Assembly (NCBI GenBank): GCA_965153455.1
Contig: OZ234499.1
Location: 4,199,577 to 4,263,576 of the forward strand
Direction of reading: 5' to 3'
DNA: 64,000 nucleotides
Source of the DNA: Sphagnum compactum
Lineage: Eukaryota; Bryophyta; Sphagnopsida; Sphagnales
Both the position numbers and the translations under genes were made by a program. Each line of letters begins with the position of its first letter. The first letter of the stretch is position 1. The notes under the pieces were generated by a model that was not told where the DNA came from, made no database searches, and saw only the letters and a list, made by a program, of their open reading frames with translations. Below, piece after piece: positions 1 through 11,950 of this stretch.

Positions 1-470
1 CTGTGAGGGAGTTACAAGTGTTGGAAGTAGAGGGTGTTGAAGTGTTTTTCATGGGATGATTTCCATGGGGAAGCCTCTGGACTTTTGGTTTAAGTAATTG
101 TTTCTTTCAAATCCACCGTTGGATTTGTGTCAAATTAGATCAGTTTTAGTTTGAAAGGTGTACAAGCTCCTCCCAAAAATTCAGCATCATCGGTTTTGCT
201 GTGAGGGAGTTACAAGTGTTGGAAGTAGAGGGTGTTGAAGTGTTTTTCATGGAATGATTTCCATGGGAAAGCCTCTAGACTTTTGGTTTAATCAATTGTT
301 TCTCTCAAATCCACCGTTGGATTTGTGTCAAATTTGAATCAGTTTTAGCTCAGAAGGTGTAGAAGGCCCTCCCAAAAATTCAGCTTGATCGGGCTTTTTC
401 TAAGGGAGCTACGCGGGTTGGAAGTAGAAGGGGTTGTAGTATCTGTTTTTTCCTCAAACTAGGCAAGTGG
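1..470. repeat. Tandem repeat, about 198-200 bp unit, at least 2.3 copies, cut by window edge
   Basis: The block beginning CTGTGAGGGAGTTACAAG at position 1 recurs at 199 with few changes (same GGAAGTAGAGGGTGTTGAAG, same CCACCGTTGGATTTGTGTC), and a third, more diverged copy starts near 399. No coding frame is conserved across copies. The array probably continues left of the window. It could be a satellite edge or the internal repeats of a transposon. Confidence 0.85.
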
Positions 471-899
471 CTCCTAGCTCCAAGGCTTAAATCTAGATTA
501 AAAAAAACATAAAATAAAAAACTTATGAGAGTTGTTTAAACATGGCTCCTTTTGTATTAGCTTCCAACTCCAATGCATGTTAGACTACGATGTTGTATGT
601 AGTTGTTATGACGAACGGAGTGGAAGGTTTCAAACCATCGAACATGACATTGAAATGAACATCAACATACGGCTCCTCAATATTCCATCATGGTGAGTTA
701 CAATTCCCTCACGATGTTTTGTAGCTTCAATTTGGACACAACGCATTAGATTTTTGGTGAATTCCATTACTTACCTCGAACCACCTCACTTGTTAGACTA
801 CATTACATAGTAGTTCCACTTCCAACCGGTTTTTTTATTGTGAGTGCATATCTTAGTGGTGAAGGTGTGCAATAAATCCTCACATAACTGTTAGGTCAA
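471..899. other. Intergenic, nothing recognised
   Basis: Unique-looking AT-rich DNA with no sustained open frame and no recognised motif. Confidence 0.5.
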
Positions 900-1640
900 T
901 ATTTTTAAAATTTAGGGTTTTTAATTAGGGTATTAATAATAGCAAATAATAGCCTACGATATAATAGCAAATAATAACCAATGATAAAATAACTAACAAT
1001 AACCTATGGTAAATATCTTAAAAAACCAACAATAGCTTACAATAAAATATCCAAAAATAACCTATGGTAAGTAACTTAAAATAGTCAACAATAGTCAATG
1101 ATAAAATAATAAAAAAATAATTTAAAATAAAATAGCCTAGAACAGCTAACAATAGTTTACGATATAATAGAATAATTAATAATAAATTATGGCAAAATAA
1201 CCTAAAATAGCTGGCAATCACTTATGATAGGAATATCCAAAAATAATTCAACATTAGATAATTAAAAATATATAGTATTAACCTACAGTATAATAGCCAA
1301 TAGTAATCTATGATAATTAGTATAAAATAACCAAAAATAGCTAACAATAACCTACAATAGAATAACCACCAATAACATATGGTAGTATAACCTATAATAG
1401 TTAATAATAACCTACAATATAATAACCATTAATAACATATGGTAGTATAGCCTAAAATAACCAACAATAGCCTACGGTGAAATAACGTAAAATATCCAGC
1501 ATTGGTGTACAATAGAATAACCTAAAGTAACCTATGGTAAAATAACCAAGAATTGCCTATGGTAAAATAACGTAAAATAGCCAAGAATAACTTATGTTAG
1601 AATAGCTAAAAATTGTCAAGAATAGCCTAAGGTAAAAAAA
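900..1640. repeat. Low-complexity array of AATAGCC/AATAACC words
   Basis: About 740 bp made of short, imprecise repeats of the type 'CAATAGCCTACGGTAAAATAACC'-like words of 7-25 bp. The minus-strand frame of 67 codons here is only the reading of this repeat and is not a gene. Confidence 0.75.
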
Positions 1641-1662
1641 AAATGCATATTCAATGGTTAAG

Positions 1663-2440
1663 AATTTGTTCCTTAAATATGGAGGTGAAAGGAGGTGAAG
1701 GGTTCAAACCTTCACACTTGCACCTTAAGTTGGTGGGCAAGGTGTTTTAAGGGGCTAGGTTTTTTACTTAGGCTAGGTAGCCTAATGAAGGTTTTGAAGT
1801 GCCTAACCTAGGTTTATAATTAACCATTAATGAATTTATTATTGATGATTTAACTATCAATGAATTTATTATTAATGATTTAAGTATTAGTGAATTTGAT
1901 TAGATATTGGTGAATTAAATTAAATATTAGTGAGTTCACCTATTTGTAGCAACTAATCCCCGTTTACTAGAAGGTTGCCCATTTTCACCATGGTAAATTT
2001 GTCCAATTTCATTCAAAATTTAATGATACACATAATGAACTTGGAAGGATATTGGTGTAATGAAACTTTAGGTTTAACCTAATGTTTATATTTTAATTTT
2101 AGCCTTGGTTTAGCTTTTAGTTTAAACCATAGTTTTAGCTTTTAAATTTAACCTAAGATTTAGGTTCTAAATTTAATATAGGTTTAACATTACTTATTTT
2201 TAGATTTAACCTAGGTTTCACCTATTTTAGCCTTTAGGTTTAACCTAAAGAGGCCTAGCTTAGCCTTGGTCAAACTAGGTCAACCTAAGGAGGTCTAAGT
2301 TAGCTTAGTCTAGGAATGATTAATGTTTGTAATTTTGTTATGAGTAGTTTGGTTACAAAAAAAAATGTTGTAATACCATGGTTAGGCATTTGAACTCTAA
2401 AAAAATAGTGAAGGGTTTAAATCCTCACAATTGCAACCTA
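1663..2440. repeat. Two short tRNA-like (possible SINE) fragments in repetitive DNA
   Basis: Near 1663-1735 and again near 2380-2440 the pattern GGTTAAGAATTTG / GGTTAGGCATTTG is followed about 35-45 bp later by GGGTTCAAACC / GGGTTTAAATCC. This spacing and wording resemble the A and B boxes of tRNA-derived SINEs. The two copies resemble each other. No intact tRNA cloverleaf can be folded by eye. Between them lies TTAATGATTTA-type low-complexity sequence. Confidence 0.3.
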
Positions 2441-3420
2441 GGTAAATGCCTTAGATTACTAAGGTTGCTTGTCTAAGTAACCTACCCTACACTTTGGAGC
2501 TAGGTTAAATGTAGTCATATGTGTAATCATATAATCCATTTTTTGGCATAGTTCTTAGGCCAATGTAGGTTAAAGTTTGGTTAACCTATGGTAAACCTAT
2601 GTTAACCAAGGCAAAACATTGGCTAAATCTTGGCAAAACTAAAACTTCGTTAAACTTATGTAAATCTAAGTTAAACCTAAGCCAAAACTTGGTTAAACCT
2701 ATGTAAATCTAAGTTAAACCTAAGCCAAAACTTGGTTAAACCTACGTCAACATAGATTGAACCCTGGTTAAATTTTCGTAAATTTTGATTAAACCTTGGT
2801 GAAAATTTGTTAACCCTATGTTAACCTAGGTTGACCTTATGGGGTGAAAATCCTTTAAGGTGTACCATGTAGGACGAAAAGGACTTAATCTTTATTGCAA
2901 TCCTTTTTTACCTTATATTTTGATCCCCATAAAACATAGTGAGTCAAAAGGTGTCAAATATTTTAGAAGGACTATATTTTAGACCATTATGATTTTAAAT
3001 TCCATCATAATCATCCATAAATGTGAGTTTACATGGTAAAAAAAGACTATGTAAAAAAGATAAAAAAGGGTGATGTGACAAGATTTTGGTACACCTTAAA
3101 GAATTTGAACCCTAGGTTAAACCTAAGCTAACCAAAGCTAAACTAAAGCTAAACCTATGTTAACCAAGGCTAAACTTAAGTTAACTTAAATTAAACCTAA
3201 ATTAATATCAATTAAAACCAAGTTAACCAACGTTAAACCTAGGCTAACTTTAAGGTAACCAAGGCTAATATAAGGTTAACCAAAGTTAAAGCTATGCTAA
3301 TATTATATTAATCAAGGTTAAAGCTAGGCTAGACCTAAGTTAACTAAAGCCAACCATAGGTCAACTTAGGAAATTCAAGCTTAACATTTAACGTAAGATT
3401 CATAAGCAAATTCAAGTTAA
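2060..3420. repeat. Degenerate array of TTAAACCTAAG / TTAACCAAGG words
   Basis: Over a kilobase of short imprecise words around CCTAAGTTAAACC and AACCAAGGCTAAA, interrupted at 2841-3112 by a MITE. No coding frame. It resembles the arrays at 13.69-14.10 kb and 23.69-25.11 kb in composition. Confidence 0.7.
2841..3112. mobile_element. MITE-like element, copy 1 (about 272 bp)
   Basis: The ends form imperfect terminal inverted repeats: the left end reads GGGGTGAAAATCCTTTAAGG followed by TGTACC, and the right end, read on the minus strand, is GGGTTCAAATTCTTTAAGG followed by TGTACC. Nothing in the 272 bp is coding. A second copy in the opposite orientation lies at 46458-46731, matching in the ends, in an internal GGATCAAAATATAAG word and in length. 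This supports a non-autonomous DNA transposon family. The superfamily is not assigned because the target-site duplication is unclear. Confidence 0.7.
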
Positions 3421-3826
3421 AACTTTAGTTGATTACACTCATGTTGTAATTTGTAAGTTTTTTCAAACTATGAAAAAAAGAAGTGTTTTGCAATTGGTTT
3501 TGTAACTCAATTTTTGAGTTGCAAAGGACATTTGCAATTCATTGTATACATGGTGCAACTCATTGCAATTCAATTATAACTTAATCAAAACAACTCATTT
3601 TCAACTATTATGCAACTCCATTATAACTACACCCATGATGTCATACTGACATCATTAATTGTCATCCATATACTAAAATCTGACATGTGGCATTATGAAA
3701 TTTTTTGGACATATAATTATTATTGATATATTGATATGCATCATCCATTATGATTGTTAATGATGGTCTGAGATTGTGACATGTGGCACAATACAAAAAT
3801 TTCACATGGCATATTAATTATATTTT

Positions 3827-3828
<2 letters not shown>

Positions 3829-3860
<32 letters not shown>

Positions 3861-3990
3861 GCTAGGTAGGTAGGTTGGTATGTCTTAAGACCTACATACT
3901 ATGTATTTACTTATGATCTCATTACCTACCTACCTACATAGGTAGGTAGAAAAGTAGGACCTACTTACTTACCTAAGTAAGTAAATAGGT
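3829..3990. repeat. (TA)n microsatellite followed by TAGG/CCTA tetranucleotide tracts
   Basis: A run of about 14 TA units (3829-3857) is followed by GGTAGGTAGG at about 3862 and by CTACCTACCTAC, AGGTAGGTAG and TTACTTACCTAAG tracts to about 3990. The GGTAGG and CCTACC tracts are mutually complementary and could form a hairpin. Confidence 0.85.
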
Positions 3991-6100
3991 ATGAAAGCGC
4001 AAGACTAAATGCACTAAAGAATAGCCATGAAATTTTATTTTTTATTTATGTGTTGTCTTTAGGTTAAACTTTTTTAAGCTCATCCCAAAATGGCACATGT
4101 ATTTTAATATGAAAACATAAGAAAAAAAACCTTCTTTATATAATTTGTAACATGGGATTTGAAAACAAAGCATATCTTTTAGTTATTCATTAGTTGCAAT
4201 TAAGTTGTAATTATAACATTTAAACGTTCTAGGTAGGCTAGATCCAAGGGGAGGGTTCCATTTTCTTATGTTTAAATAAAATTTAAACCCTTCCTATTGA
4301 CGCATTTGGTGCACTAGAAATCGTAAAAAACAAAATAGAATTGAGAAAGCTATGGCCTCTCAAAATAAAGGGGGTCAATAATTCAAAAAAACAAACCACC
4401 AAATGCAACAAAGTCTGGTTCCCAAACACCCACAAATTCCTTGTATGTTGTTCTGTTGCTATTAAAGTTCAAAAATGATTTGTAAAACTTCAGGTGATGT
4501 TCTTATACCAATTTAAATCGTTTAAAATGAATAAGAAATAAAAAAGTTATGAGGTTTGACAATAGGAGGGGTCCAAAGAAAAAAAACAAAAAAAACATGT
4601 TATATAAGTTGGAAAACTTATTTATCTTCTTGTTATTTTTTCATTACTCATTTTCCTTTGCACTTCAAAGATGATTTTTAGAACTTGAGGTAGCGCTTCC
4701 ATAACATTTTAAATCACTCAAAATGAAACACATAGCTAGCAAATAACCTACAAGCCTTGGAGATGTTGTTATGACCCCTACCATGATGAGTTTAGGGGGT
4801 CTTCTATTATATTTGCCATTATGTTGAATATCCTTTAACCCATCAACAAAATTATAAATATAATGTACAAATCATCATCACCCACATAAAATTGTGGACC
4901 ACTTAGAGCAATACCATTTTTGGGTGGAGATAGTGTAATATATGTATCACATTATATACCACCATAAACCCACCATACCCCCACCCGCAAAACCACATGT
5001 CACCTCACCAATACCCCAACCATAAAACCATCACTAAAACTTATGAATTCACCATCCATAATTCCACCAATAAAACCATTGAAAAAACCACAACTCCTAA
5101 ACCATTCATCTCAAACTTAGAAAACCACTCATGAGACCATTAAAAAACCATTAATAAACAACTCGCCAACCATTAGAAAACAATTGACAAATTATTTCAA
5201 TAGCCATTCACAAACCCCCTTTCTATGACAACAAAATCCATCACCAAAAGTTCACACATTAACAACCATTGACCCCTTGCCCCACTTGCTTGTTTAAATT
5301 TAAAAAGAAATCTCCACTTATTTATAAATGGTATAGCAATCAATGAAATCATGTTTTCAACAATTGACCTTTATCATGCAAGACTAATCACTTTGTGAAA
5401 CCCCTAGGGAACATCACAAACCACTATAGTGATTTTGTTACATATCACTAAAAAAAATGGGTGATATGCCTAATGGTTTGGCTACATGTTTTCTAAGACT
5501 GTAATGAACTTTATACATTGTGCAAACAATGACTATTATTTAGATTAAACTACTAATAATGGCTTTATCCCTCTTCCATCCAATGAGGCCCACAAGCCTT
5601 GTCCATGCATGATTTCCTTCATGCTTGCATGTAGTTTCTTTGGGACTCATGGATTTAATTTGGCATGACTTAATTTTGTTCCACTTGTCCACACAATGGT
5701 TATGCATTGGTTTTTTCTTCACATACTTTCCATGGTATTGCTAGTCAGATAAATAATGTACACATTATCATATTGGACATGGTTTTGCATTGTCTTTCTC
5801 CTTTACAATTCTTTATCATGTCATTATTGGTTAGATAAAATAAGTGCACACTCTCACACTAGGTATGCATGGTTTTGCAATCTCTTTTTTGCTTACATCT
5901 TTTCACATCATTACTGGATGGATGACTAAGTTCACAAAACAATACTACCCATGGGTTTAGATTGTCTCTATGATACTACCTACCCATGAGTTTACATTGT
6001 CTCTCTTCTCTAAATGTTTTTGCCTTGGCATTCTTCATGGGGTAAGTAAGTAGTAAGTACCTACTATGATAATTCTAATGAAATAGAAGGCACTCACATT
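3991..6100. other. Intergenic, nothing recognised
   Basis: AT-rich DNA with no sustained reading frame. A 60-codon minus-strand frame at 5540-5722 has no family resemblance and no splice context. A CA/CC-rich stretch (4980-5300, many ACCATTAA words) is low complexity. The DNA becomes richer in G+C from about 6150 towards the promoter of the next gene. Confidence 0.5.
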
Positions 6101-6149
6101 AAATAGGATTCTTTTTCGGTGGGTTTGCCATATTAGCTGCCATTAAGCA

Positions 6150-7160
6150 TTCATTTTTCTGCACGCAAAATTCGCATGTGAAAACGGAAATTTTCTCCTT
6201 TTCCTTTCATCAAAGATGATTTCATGTATTTATGGTCCGCGGGGGGAACAAAAAGTGTCCTCTCTTCTTTACGTGTACTAATTTGGATACCCTTTTGGCG
6301 TTAATGAAAAAGAAGGAAAAAAGCAAACCAAGCGGCCCCCCCCCATCTCTCGTTTTCACAAAATCCAATGGCGGAGTTTAAATCCATCGAGAATGTTTTT
6401 AAGGGCGGGAAACACATAGCATTGTTCGGCTGTGCCTTCACTACATTGGATGGCTGAGATAATCTTCTCCTGAGCATCTAACGGCCGTCATTAAATCATT
6501 GGTACGCAATTCGTGTCATTAATTCTCAAGTACCCACAAGCGGACATAGCTTGTCTAGATCGAATCGCCAAATTCTTCCTCCTCGCCGACAAATATCCAT
6601 CCAGAAGGGGATTAAGTTGTGCGTGTTTAGGTGATATTGCTTTGCAATTATCAATAGGAAACGAAGCTAACTAAATACTTACTAATTATCACTAATTACA
6701 TACTAATTACAAGAATATGTCGTCCCATGCCGTTTTCGTCTGTTGGGGAGGGAGTGCGCGTGTGCGCGTGTGAAGGAAGCGAGAAGAAGGAAGCGAGAGA
6801 AGGGAAGGAGAGGGTGGGACGGGGAATTTGGGAGAGAGAATAAAGATTCAGTCTCATCGGATGATATGAAGCAGGAGAGTCGACAGATCGCGCAGAGGCG
6901 CCGGAGCCAAAGTGCTCTTGTTTCTAATTTTCTTATCCACATTTCTTCTCGTCCTCGGCCCCGATACTAAATAAATAGCCCCCTCTCCCTTTCTCCCCTC
7001 TCATCGTCTTTCCGTCATTTCGGCGTGCACTGCGTCTCGTCGGTTCTCTCTCTGTCTCTGTCTGTCTGTTTCTCTACTGTCTCTGATTTTCCGATCTTCT
7101 CCCCGTCTTTGTTGTTTTCTTCTGTTTTTGAGCCCCATCTATTTGTTCTGCAGCTTTCGT
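6150..7160 (+). promoter_or_regulatory. Promoter and CT-rich 5' leader of the mannosylglycerate hydrolase gene
   Basis: Base composition rises in G+C from about 6150. A TATA-like CTAAATAAATAG lies at about 6967-6978 and is followed by a pyrimidine-rich stretch (CTCCCTTTCTCCCCTCTC, then TCTCTCTGTCTCTGTCTG to about 7085), the usual plant core-promoter arrangement. Transcription probably starts near 7000. The open frames on both strands at 6703-6970 overlap this control region and are not genes. T/G-rich sequence from about 7160 to a TTTTTTTTTTCAG acceptor ending at 7555 looks like a 5'-leader intron, although I could not fix its donor. Confidence 0.55.
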
Positions 7161-7576
7161 CTTGGGGAAGAGCCCGTGGTTTGGTTTTGTTTTGGTTTGC
7201 ATAGGTCGGAGAAGGTGGTGGAGAGATTTTTTTGTTTTTTCGCTTGACAACTTGTTGGGTTTTGAAACCTGGGATTATTTTGTTTCATTTCAGTTCAATC
7301 GAAGGTGGGTTTGGGGAGCTCGTGGAAGGGATAAATACAACGTATTTCTTCTTGGGGTGTGTTGTGGGAGATATTGCTTGGTGATGGTTTTGAAATTTGG
7401 ATTTGTTGATTTCACGTACTTGAGTCAGATCTCTCACGTTTCTTGTGAAATCGGAGGGTTTTCTGGTTTTTTGAACGTTGGGTTTTGGAGGGTTGTGCGT
7501 GGAAGGTTTTTGGAGTTTGCTGTCCGTAAGTGACTTTTTTGTTTTTTTTTTTCAGGGGTGGTCAGCCGCAGCGACG

Positions 7577-10032
7577 ATGGGGCCAGTAAAGTGCTTGAAA
7601 ACTGTGCCAGCCCAGGTTCACGCGCACCAGAGCTTTCACGCCAATGACGTATCTGACGCTCCGGTGCTCCCTGGACCTAAGAATATCCTCATGTAAGCTC
7701 CTCCTCCGACCTTATGCGGAGGCTGTCCGACAACTTGGTCCAAATTCTGTTCACAATGCCGATCATGGGGGTGCTCTAAATTTTTTTTGGGTTTTGCGCA
7801 GGTGTACAATTAGGCTTCTGTGAAACCCATAGTTATTGTCGCTAATCCTGATCTATTGTGTCTGTCGTTTGCTCAATTTTCTACAGCAAGGTCTCCCCCT
7901 TTTAGGCGCCTTTGTGGAAAATTGAGCATTTGGGTCTTGAAAAAGAAGATTTATTCCGTTATGAAGTAATGTGTGCCGTAGAAGATGATGTGTGTGAGCT
8001 TTGGAAGATGAAGAGATTCTGAAACTGGTGTGCATGACCGTTTGTCCTGTTGCAGGGGTTTTCCATTGCGGCGTGCACATGTGAATCTTTACTGTTGCAA
8101 ACATTACGACGGATGTGTGCATGGCTGAGGTTTTCTTATTGTGTTCTTTGGTATTTGTGTCGTTGCAGAGGAGCCAAGGAAGACGCAAGGAAGTCCTTGA
8201 AGGATCTTCTGGAGATTTCCAAGCAGATCCTGACGGAAAACGATCGGGGCGGGTACACCATTCCTGCCAAGGGATTGTATCCATATCAGTGGAACTGGGA
8301 CTCTGCCCTGGTCGCACTCGGATGGGCGACCCTGAACGAAGGGCGCGCTTGGGAAGAACTCGAGAAGCTATTCTCGGCGCAGTGGGAAGATGGGCTCGTC
8401 CCACACATCGTGTTCCACCAGCCATCGCCTACCTACTTCCCCGGTCCCGAGATCTGGGGCTCCGTCCAGCAACCCATGGGCTCCACAGGGATCACGCAGC
8501 CACCCGTGGCCGCCATCACTGTGCGAAACTTGTACGAGACGGCCGTGAATAAAGACTTAGCGCTCCAGAAAGCCAAGGAGCTTTTCCCCATGATTCTGGC
8601 GTGGCACAGATGGTTCCAGTCTGCACGAGATCCCGAAGGCACTGGGCTTGTGGCGACTTTGCATCCGTGGGAGAGCGGCATGGACAACAGTCCCGCTTGG
8701 GACGACGCTCTGCACAACGTGCCTGTTGATCAGATCCCTCCCTACGTGAGGCAAGATCTGGGGCATGTGGACTCCGCCATGCGCCCGAAGAAAGACGAGT
8801 ATGATCGATACCTGACGCTGCTGTACCGGTTCCGCGCTGTGAACTACGACTGCAAGCAGCTCTACTTTCTCTCGCCCTTCCGCGTCACTGATCTCTGCAC
8901 CAACTCGGTTCTCTACCGCGCCAACCTCGACCTCAGGTATAAACCTGAAAAAAAAAGCCAGAGCTCGTGGATCCAATGAGATCTGCCCTTTGATAACCAA
9001 ACCTTGATTCCCAAACCCCGATCAAAGAACATGGAGACAGACTCTCTGAGGTTGTCTTGCACTTGTTCTGCTGCTCTCTTCTCTTGCATAAGCAGGAAGA
9101 GAGGCGACCGCCAGTGAGAAACCCCGCAACACTCATTAAAAGAAGATATCTCTGCATGACGTCAAGATCCAAGAGCTTGCAAGATCCCAAGTCAAGCTCT
9201 TGGGTCTTGACGCTATTGTTGCTCGGTAAGCTTGGGCTTTGCCTTCTCAGAACAACGAGAAGCCATCGTAGAACATTCAACTTTGACACTAGCTTTGCCT
9301 CGTCAAAACCAGGAAAGGCGTTGTGCTCTTCTGTTTTGAGAGCTCCAAAGCTTCGATTGTGTAGATCTGTGCGTATGTGCTGGATATGGCAAGCAAGCAG
9401 GGGTTTTGGTTGTCTGCAGAAAGACGAAGGATTGAACGGAATGTTTTGACAGGGTCTATTTATGGCTTTTGAATCTGTGCAGGTGGTTGGCAGTGGAGCT
9501 GGGGCAAGGCGAAAACGTGAAGGAGATCGATGGATGGATCGAAAAGGCCCGAGATGCATTCGACACGCTCTACGACGCGGAAGAAGGGCTGTACAAGTGT
9601 AAGGACCAGCTCACAGGCAAGCTGGTGACAGCCAAGACGTCGGCGGGCTTTCTGCCTCTGTTCGCGCGCGTCGCATCGGCCTCGCAGGCCGCGGATCTGG
9701 CCAGGACCTTGGAGAGATGGCTGAACAGCGTGAAGCACAGCATACCCAGCTGCGACCCGGAGGCTACCAATTTTGAGCCGTTGCGATATTGGCGCGGACC
9801 TGTGTGGGCGATCATCAACTGGATGATCACAGACGGCTTACGTGCCTATGGGTTTGAGGGTCTTGCGTGCCGTATAGAAGCTGACACTTACGAACTACTG
9901 CTGTCACACGGGATCAGCGAGTACTATAACCCTGTCACAGGGGCAGCGGCGGGTGGCAAGCTCTTCTCATGGACTGCGGCCATGTGCTTAGCCTGGCTGA
10001 GCAAAGGTGCTCCTGCAGCTCGCCACAAATGA
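7577..10032 (+). CDS. MGH: Mannosylglycerate hydrolase (GH63 family), three coding exons: 7577-7692, 8169-8936, 9483-10032
   Basis: The joined exons encode 477 residues. The product should hydrolyse the compatible solute mannosylglycerate (perhaps also glucosylglycerate) to the hexose and glycerate, probably in the cytosol, since no clear signal or transit peptide is seen. The (alpha/alpha)6-barrel motifs of plant and bacterial MGHs are visible: YPYQWNWDSA (76-85), PHIVFHQP (117-124), ITQPPVAA (147-154), HPWESGMDNSPAWD (204-217; Asp211 is the likely catalytic acid), RYWRGPVWAIINW near the C-terminus, and EYYNPVTG (from residue 441; Glu441 is the likely base), then FSWTAA. Splice borders are canonical and keep phase: CTCAT|GTAAGC, TTGCAG|AGGAGCC, CTCAG|GTATAA, GTGCAG|GTGGTTGG. 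The start is the ATG at 7577, just after the leader-intron acceptor. Length fits the family plus about 40 extra N-terminal residues. Family assignment is by remembered motifs; a YgjK-like GH63 relative is the alternative. Confidence 0.88.
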
Positions 10033-11400
10033 TAGCATCACACAGCCCACATACACAGAGAGGAAAGGGAGGATGAAGATGCTCTCCCACTTGACACGAG
10101 CAATCAGCTTGAGGATTAAGAAGTATGAAATCCCTGAAACCGTCCACATCATTTAAGCAATCCCACTTAAGATTCTTGATGAAGAAACCCCTGTCTCTCA
10201 CATTTCCGTAAATCCACTAAGTTATATAATCCCATTTCACATAGAGAAAGTACTCCAACCTACCCTCTACCCACCCACTGGCTCACCCACCAGCCCTTTT
10301 TCTCTCCCTCAAAGAACCTTACTTAAGAGGACAGTAAGTTAACCCGTGACAACATGAAATTCCAAACCTTTGGGGTGTTAGTTGGCTTCACCCACCATGT
10401 TCTTTCTTGGCTTTTTCTTTTTCTTGTTTTCACTTTACAGCCTGTGTGGTTGCCCAGTGCACGCGGTGTAGACAATCAATCATTTACAACAAGACAACTT
10501 AAGTTAGATGAGTGAAAGATGCCAGAGCTGGGAAGGGTCTGAACCAAACGCTGGTTGGTTGGTGGTGCACACGATCAATGCACTGGTTATCAAATCCCAC
10601 TCTTCTCGTGCAATGACTACTTTGCTCTGGATAATTCTTTTAAGTATTACACAACCAAAATAATCATTTTCTCTAGGGTTTCTATGCAGGGCATAATTTT
10701 TTCCATTTTTTCTTTTGTCAACTCTCAAACAAGTGGAGAGACCGTAGTTTAATGCTTAGTTTTAGAGAGCCCGCACAAGAAGGTAGACTACACCAATTTG
10801 TAGAAAGCCCACATGGAGAAGACTTGAAGTAACATGTTTTTCCCTTGTCAAGGATAAAGATACTTTTACTGAGTAAAAACTTGTTTTGATTATCATGGGG
10901 AAATTTCTTAATACCTCCAAAGTGTGTGAAGAATAAGTTGTTTCACTTTGCCATCCCTCCAAACGCCACTATTGTACCTGTTTTTGTTCACTATACCATA
11001 GTACTTTATCATCTTTGACACTAATAATATTATTTTCAGAAATGTTGAAAATTTCAATAAAATAAAATGAAAAGGACAAAATGTTATGAAAGAAAATATT
11101 GAATATTTAGAATATTCTACTGTTTGAAATTATCAATTAGTTAATTATTGAACCACATGTGTCCACGTTGCCAAGGTACTACAGTATTGACCTACTCTGA
11201 ACTATCTCCCACTTGAGAATGCTGTTTTGTCTTTAAGCTATTTTGGAATTGGACTAAACATGGCCCACAGGATGGTTGTTTGATATTGTTCCATGGTTTT
11301 TTTGGGTCATGCAGTTTTTCCAAGTGGTTATTTTGTTTCTTGTCTTGGATATGTCTGGCATCTGAAACAAAACTCATCACAGAAATATCACACAAGCACC
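10033..11400. other. 3' flank and intergenic DNA
   Basis: The 3' untranslated region of the hydrolase gene must begin at 10033; no convincing AATAAA poly(A) signal close to the stop could be singled out. The rest is unremarkable AT-rich DNA. Short frames on both strands show no family features. Confidence 0.45.
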
Positions 11401-11950
11401 ACCGGTCACCCCCCACAGTCCAGGTCTACAACACACGGTGGGGAGCAGGTGGCCAGGGTGAACCGGCACCCACGTTGGTACCTTGACCTTTTTGAGTGAG
11501 GGCTTGTAGTGGCCATATTATTAACCCCAAACAATGTTAGATTTGAAGTAGAGACCTTGATTTAGTTTAAGAACAGATATTTGTAATATTTAGAACTAAT
11601 TTAAATGGATTTTGGGATTTGTACCATGGTACCAACGTGGGCGCTGGTTCACCCATGGCGGGACTGGCGCATTACTTGCTGTAATTTATCCCCTCGGGGC
11701 GAAGTCTGGACGGTGGGCTCTTACGTTCGCACATTGCACATTATGAGAACTCATACCTATCGATCCTCGATGTCAATGCTCCCTAGATTGGAGGGTCCAG
11801 CTAAGTTCCTGTGAGCAGTACTTTCTAGAAGTGCAAGCCCCCCTGCCTTGGGTAACGCCTCGGGAAGTGGGCCCTATCCTGGAAAGCCTTGCTGCTCCTT
11901 GGGCCTTACCTACCTCATTAGCCTAGGTGTGCTGATAAATCAATTGAGGA
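11400..11950. other. GC-richer island, possibly transposon-derived
   Basis: This stretch (ACCGGTCACCCCCCACAG, GTACCAACGTGGGCGCTGG, TTATCCCCTCGGGGCGAAG) is clearly richer in G+C than its surroundings. Words from it (GGTACCAACG, GGTGCTGGTTCAC-type) recur at about 15325-15415. No sustained coding frame. It could be a fragment of a retroelement tail; no class can be assigned. Confidence 0.3.

Noticed and set aside
6703-6970. Overlapping open frames of 79 and 75 codons on both strands just upstream of the hydrolase gene
   Set aside because: They lie over the TATA-like box and promoter, have purine-rich low-complexity composition and no family features.
7853-9559. Several 90-200-codon frames opposite to or out of frame with the hydrolase exons and in its second intron
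   Set aside because: They are shadows of the G+C-rich coding exons or cross splice borders; the hydrolase frame alone carries family motifs.
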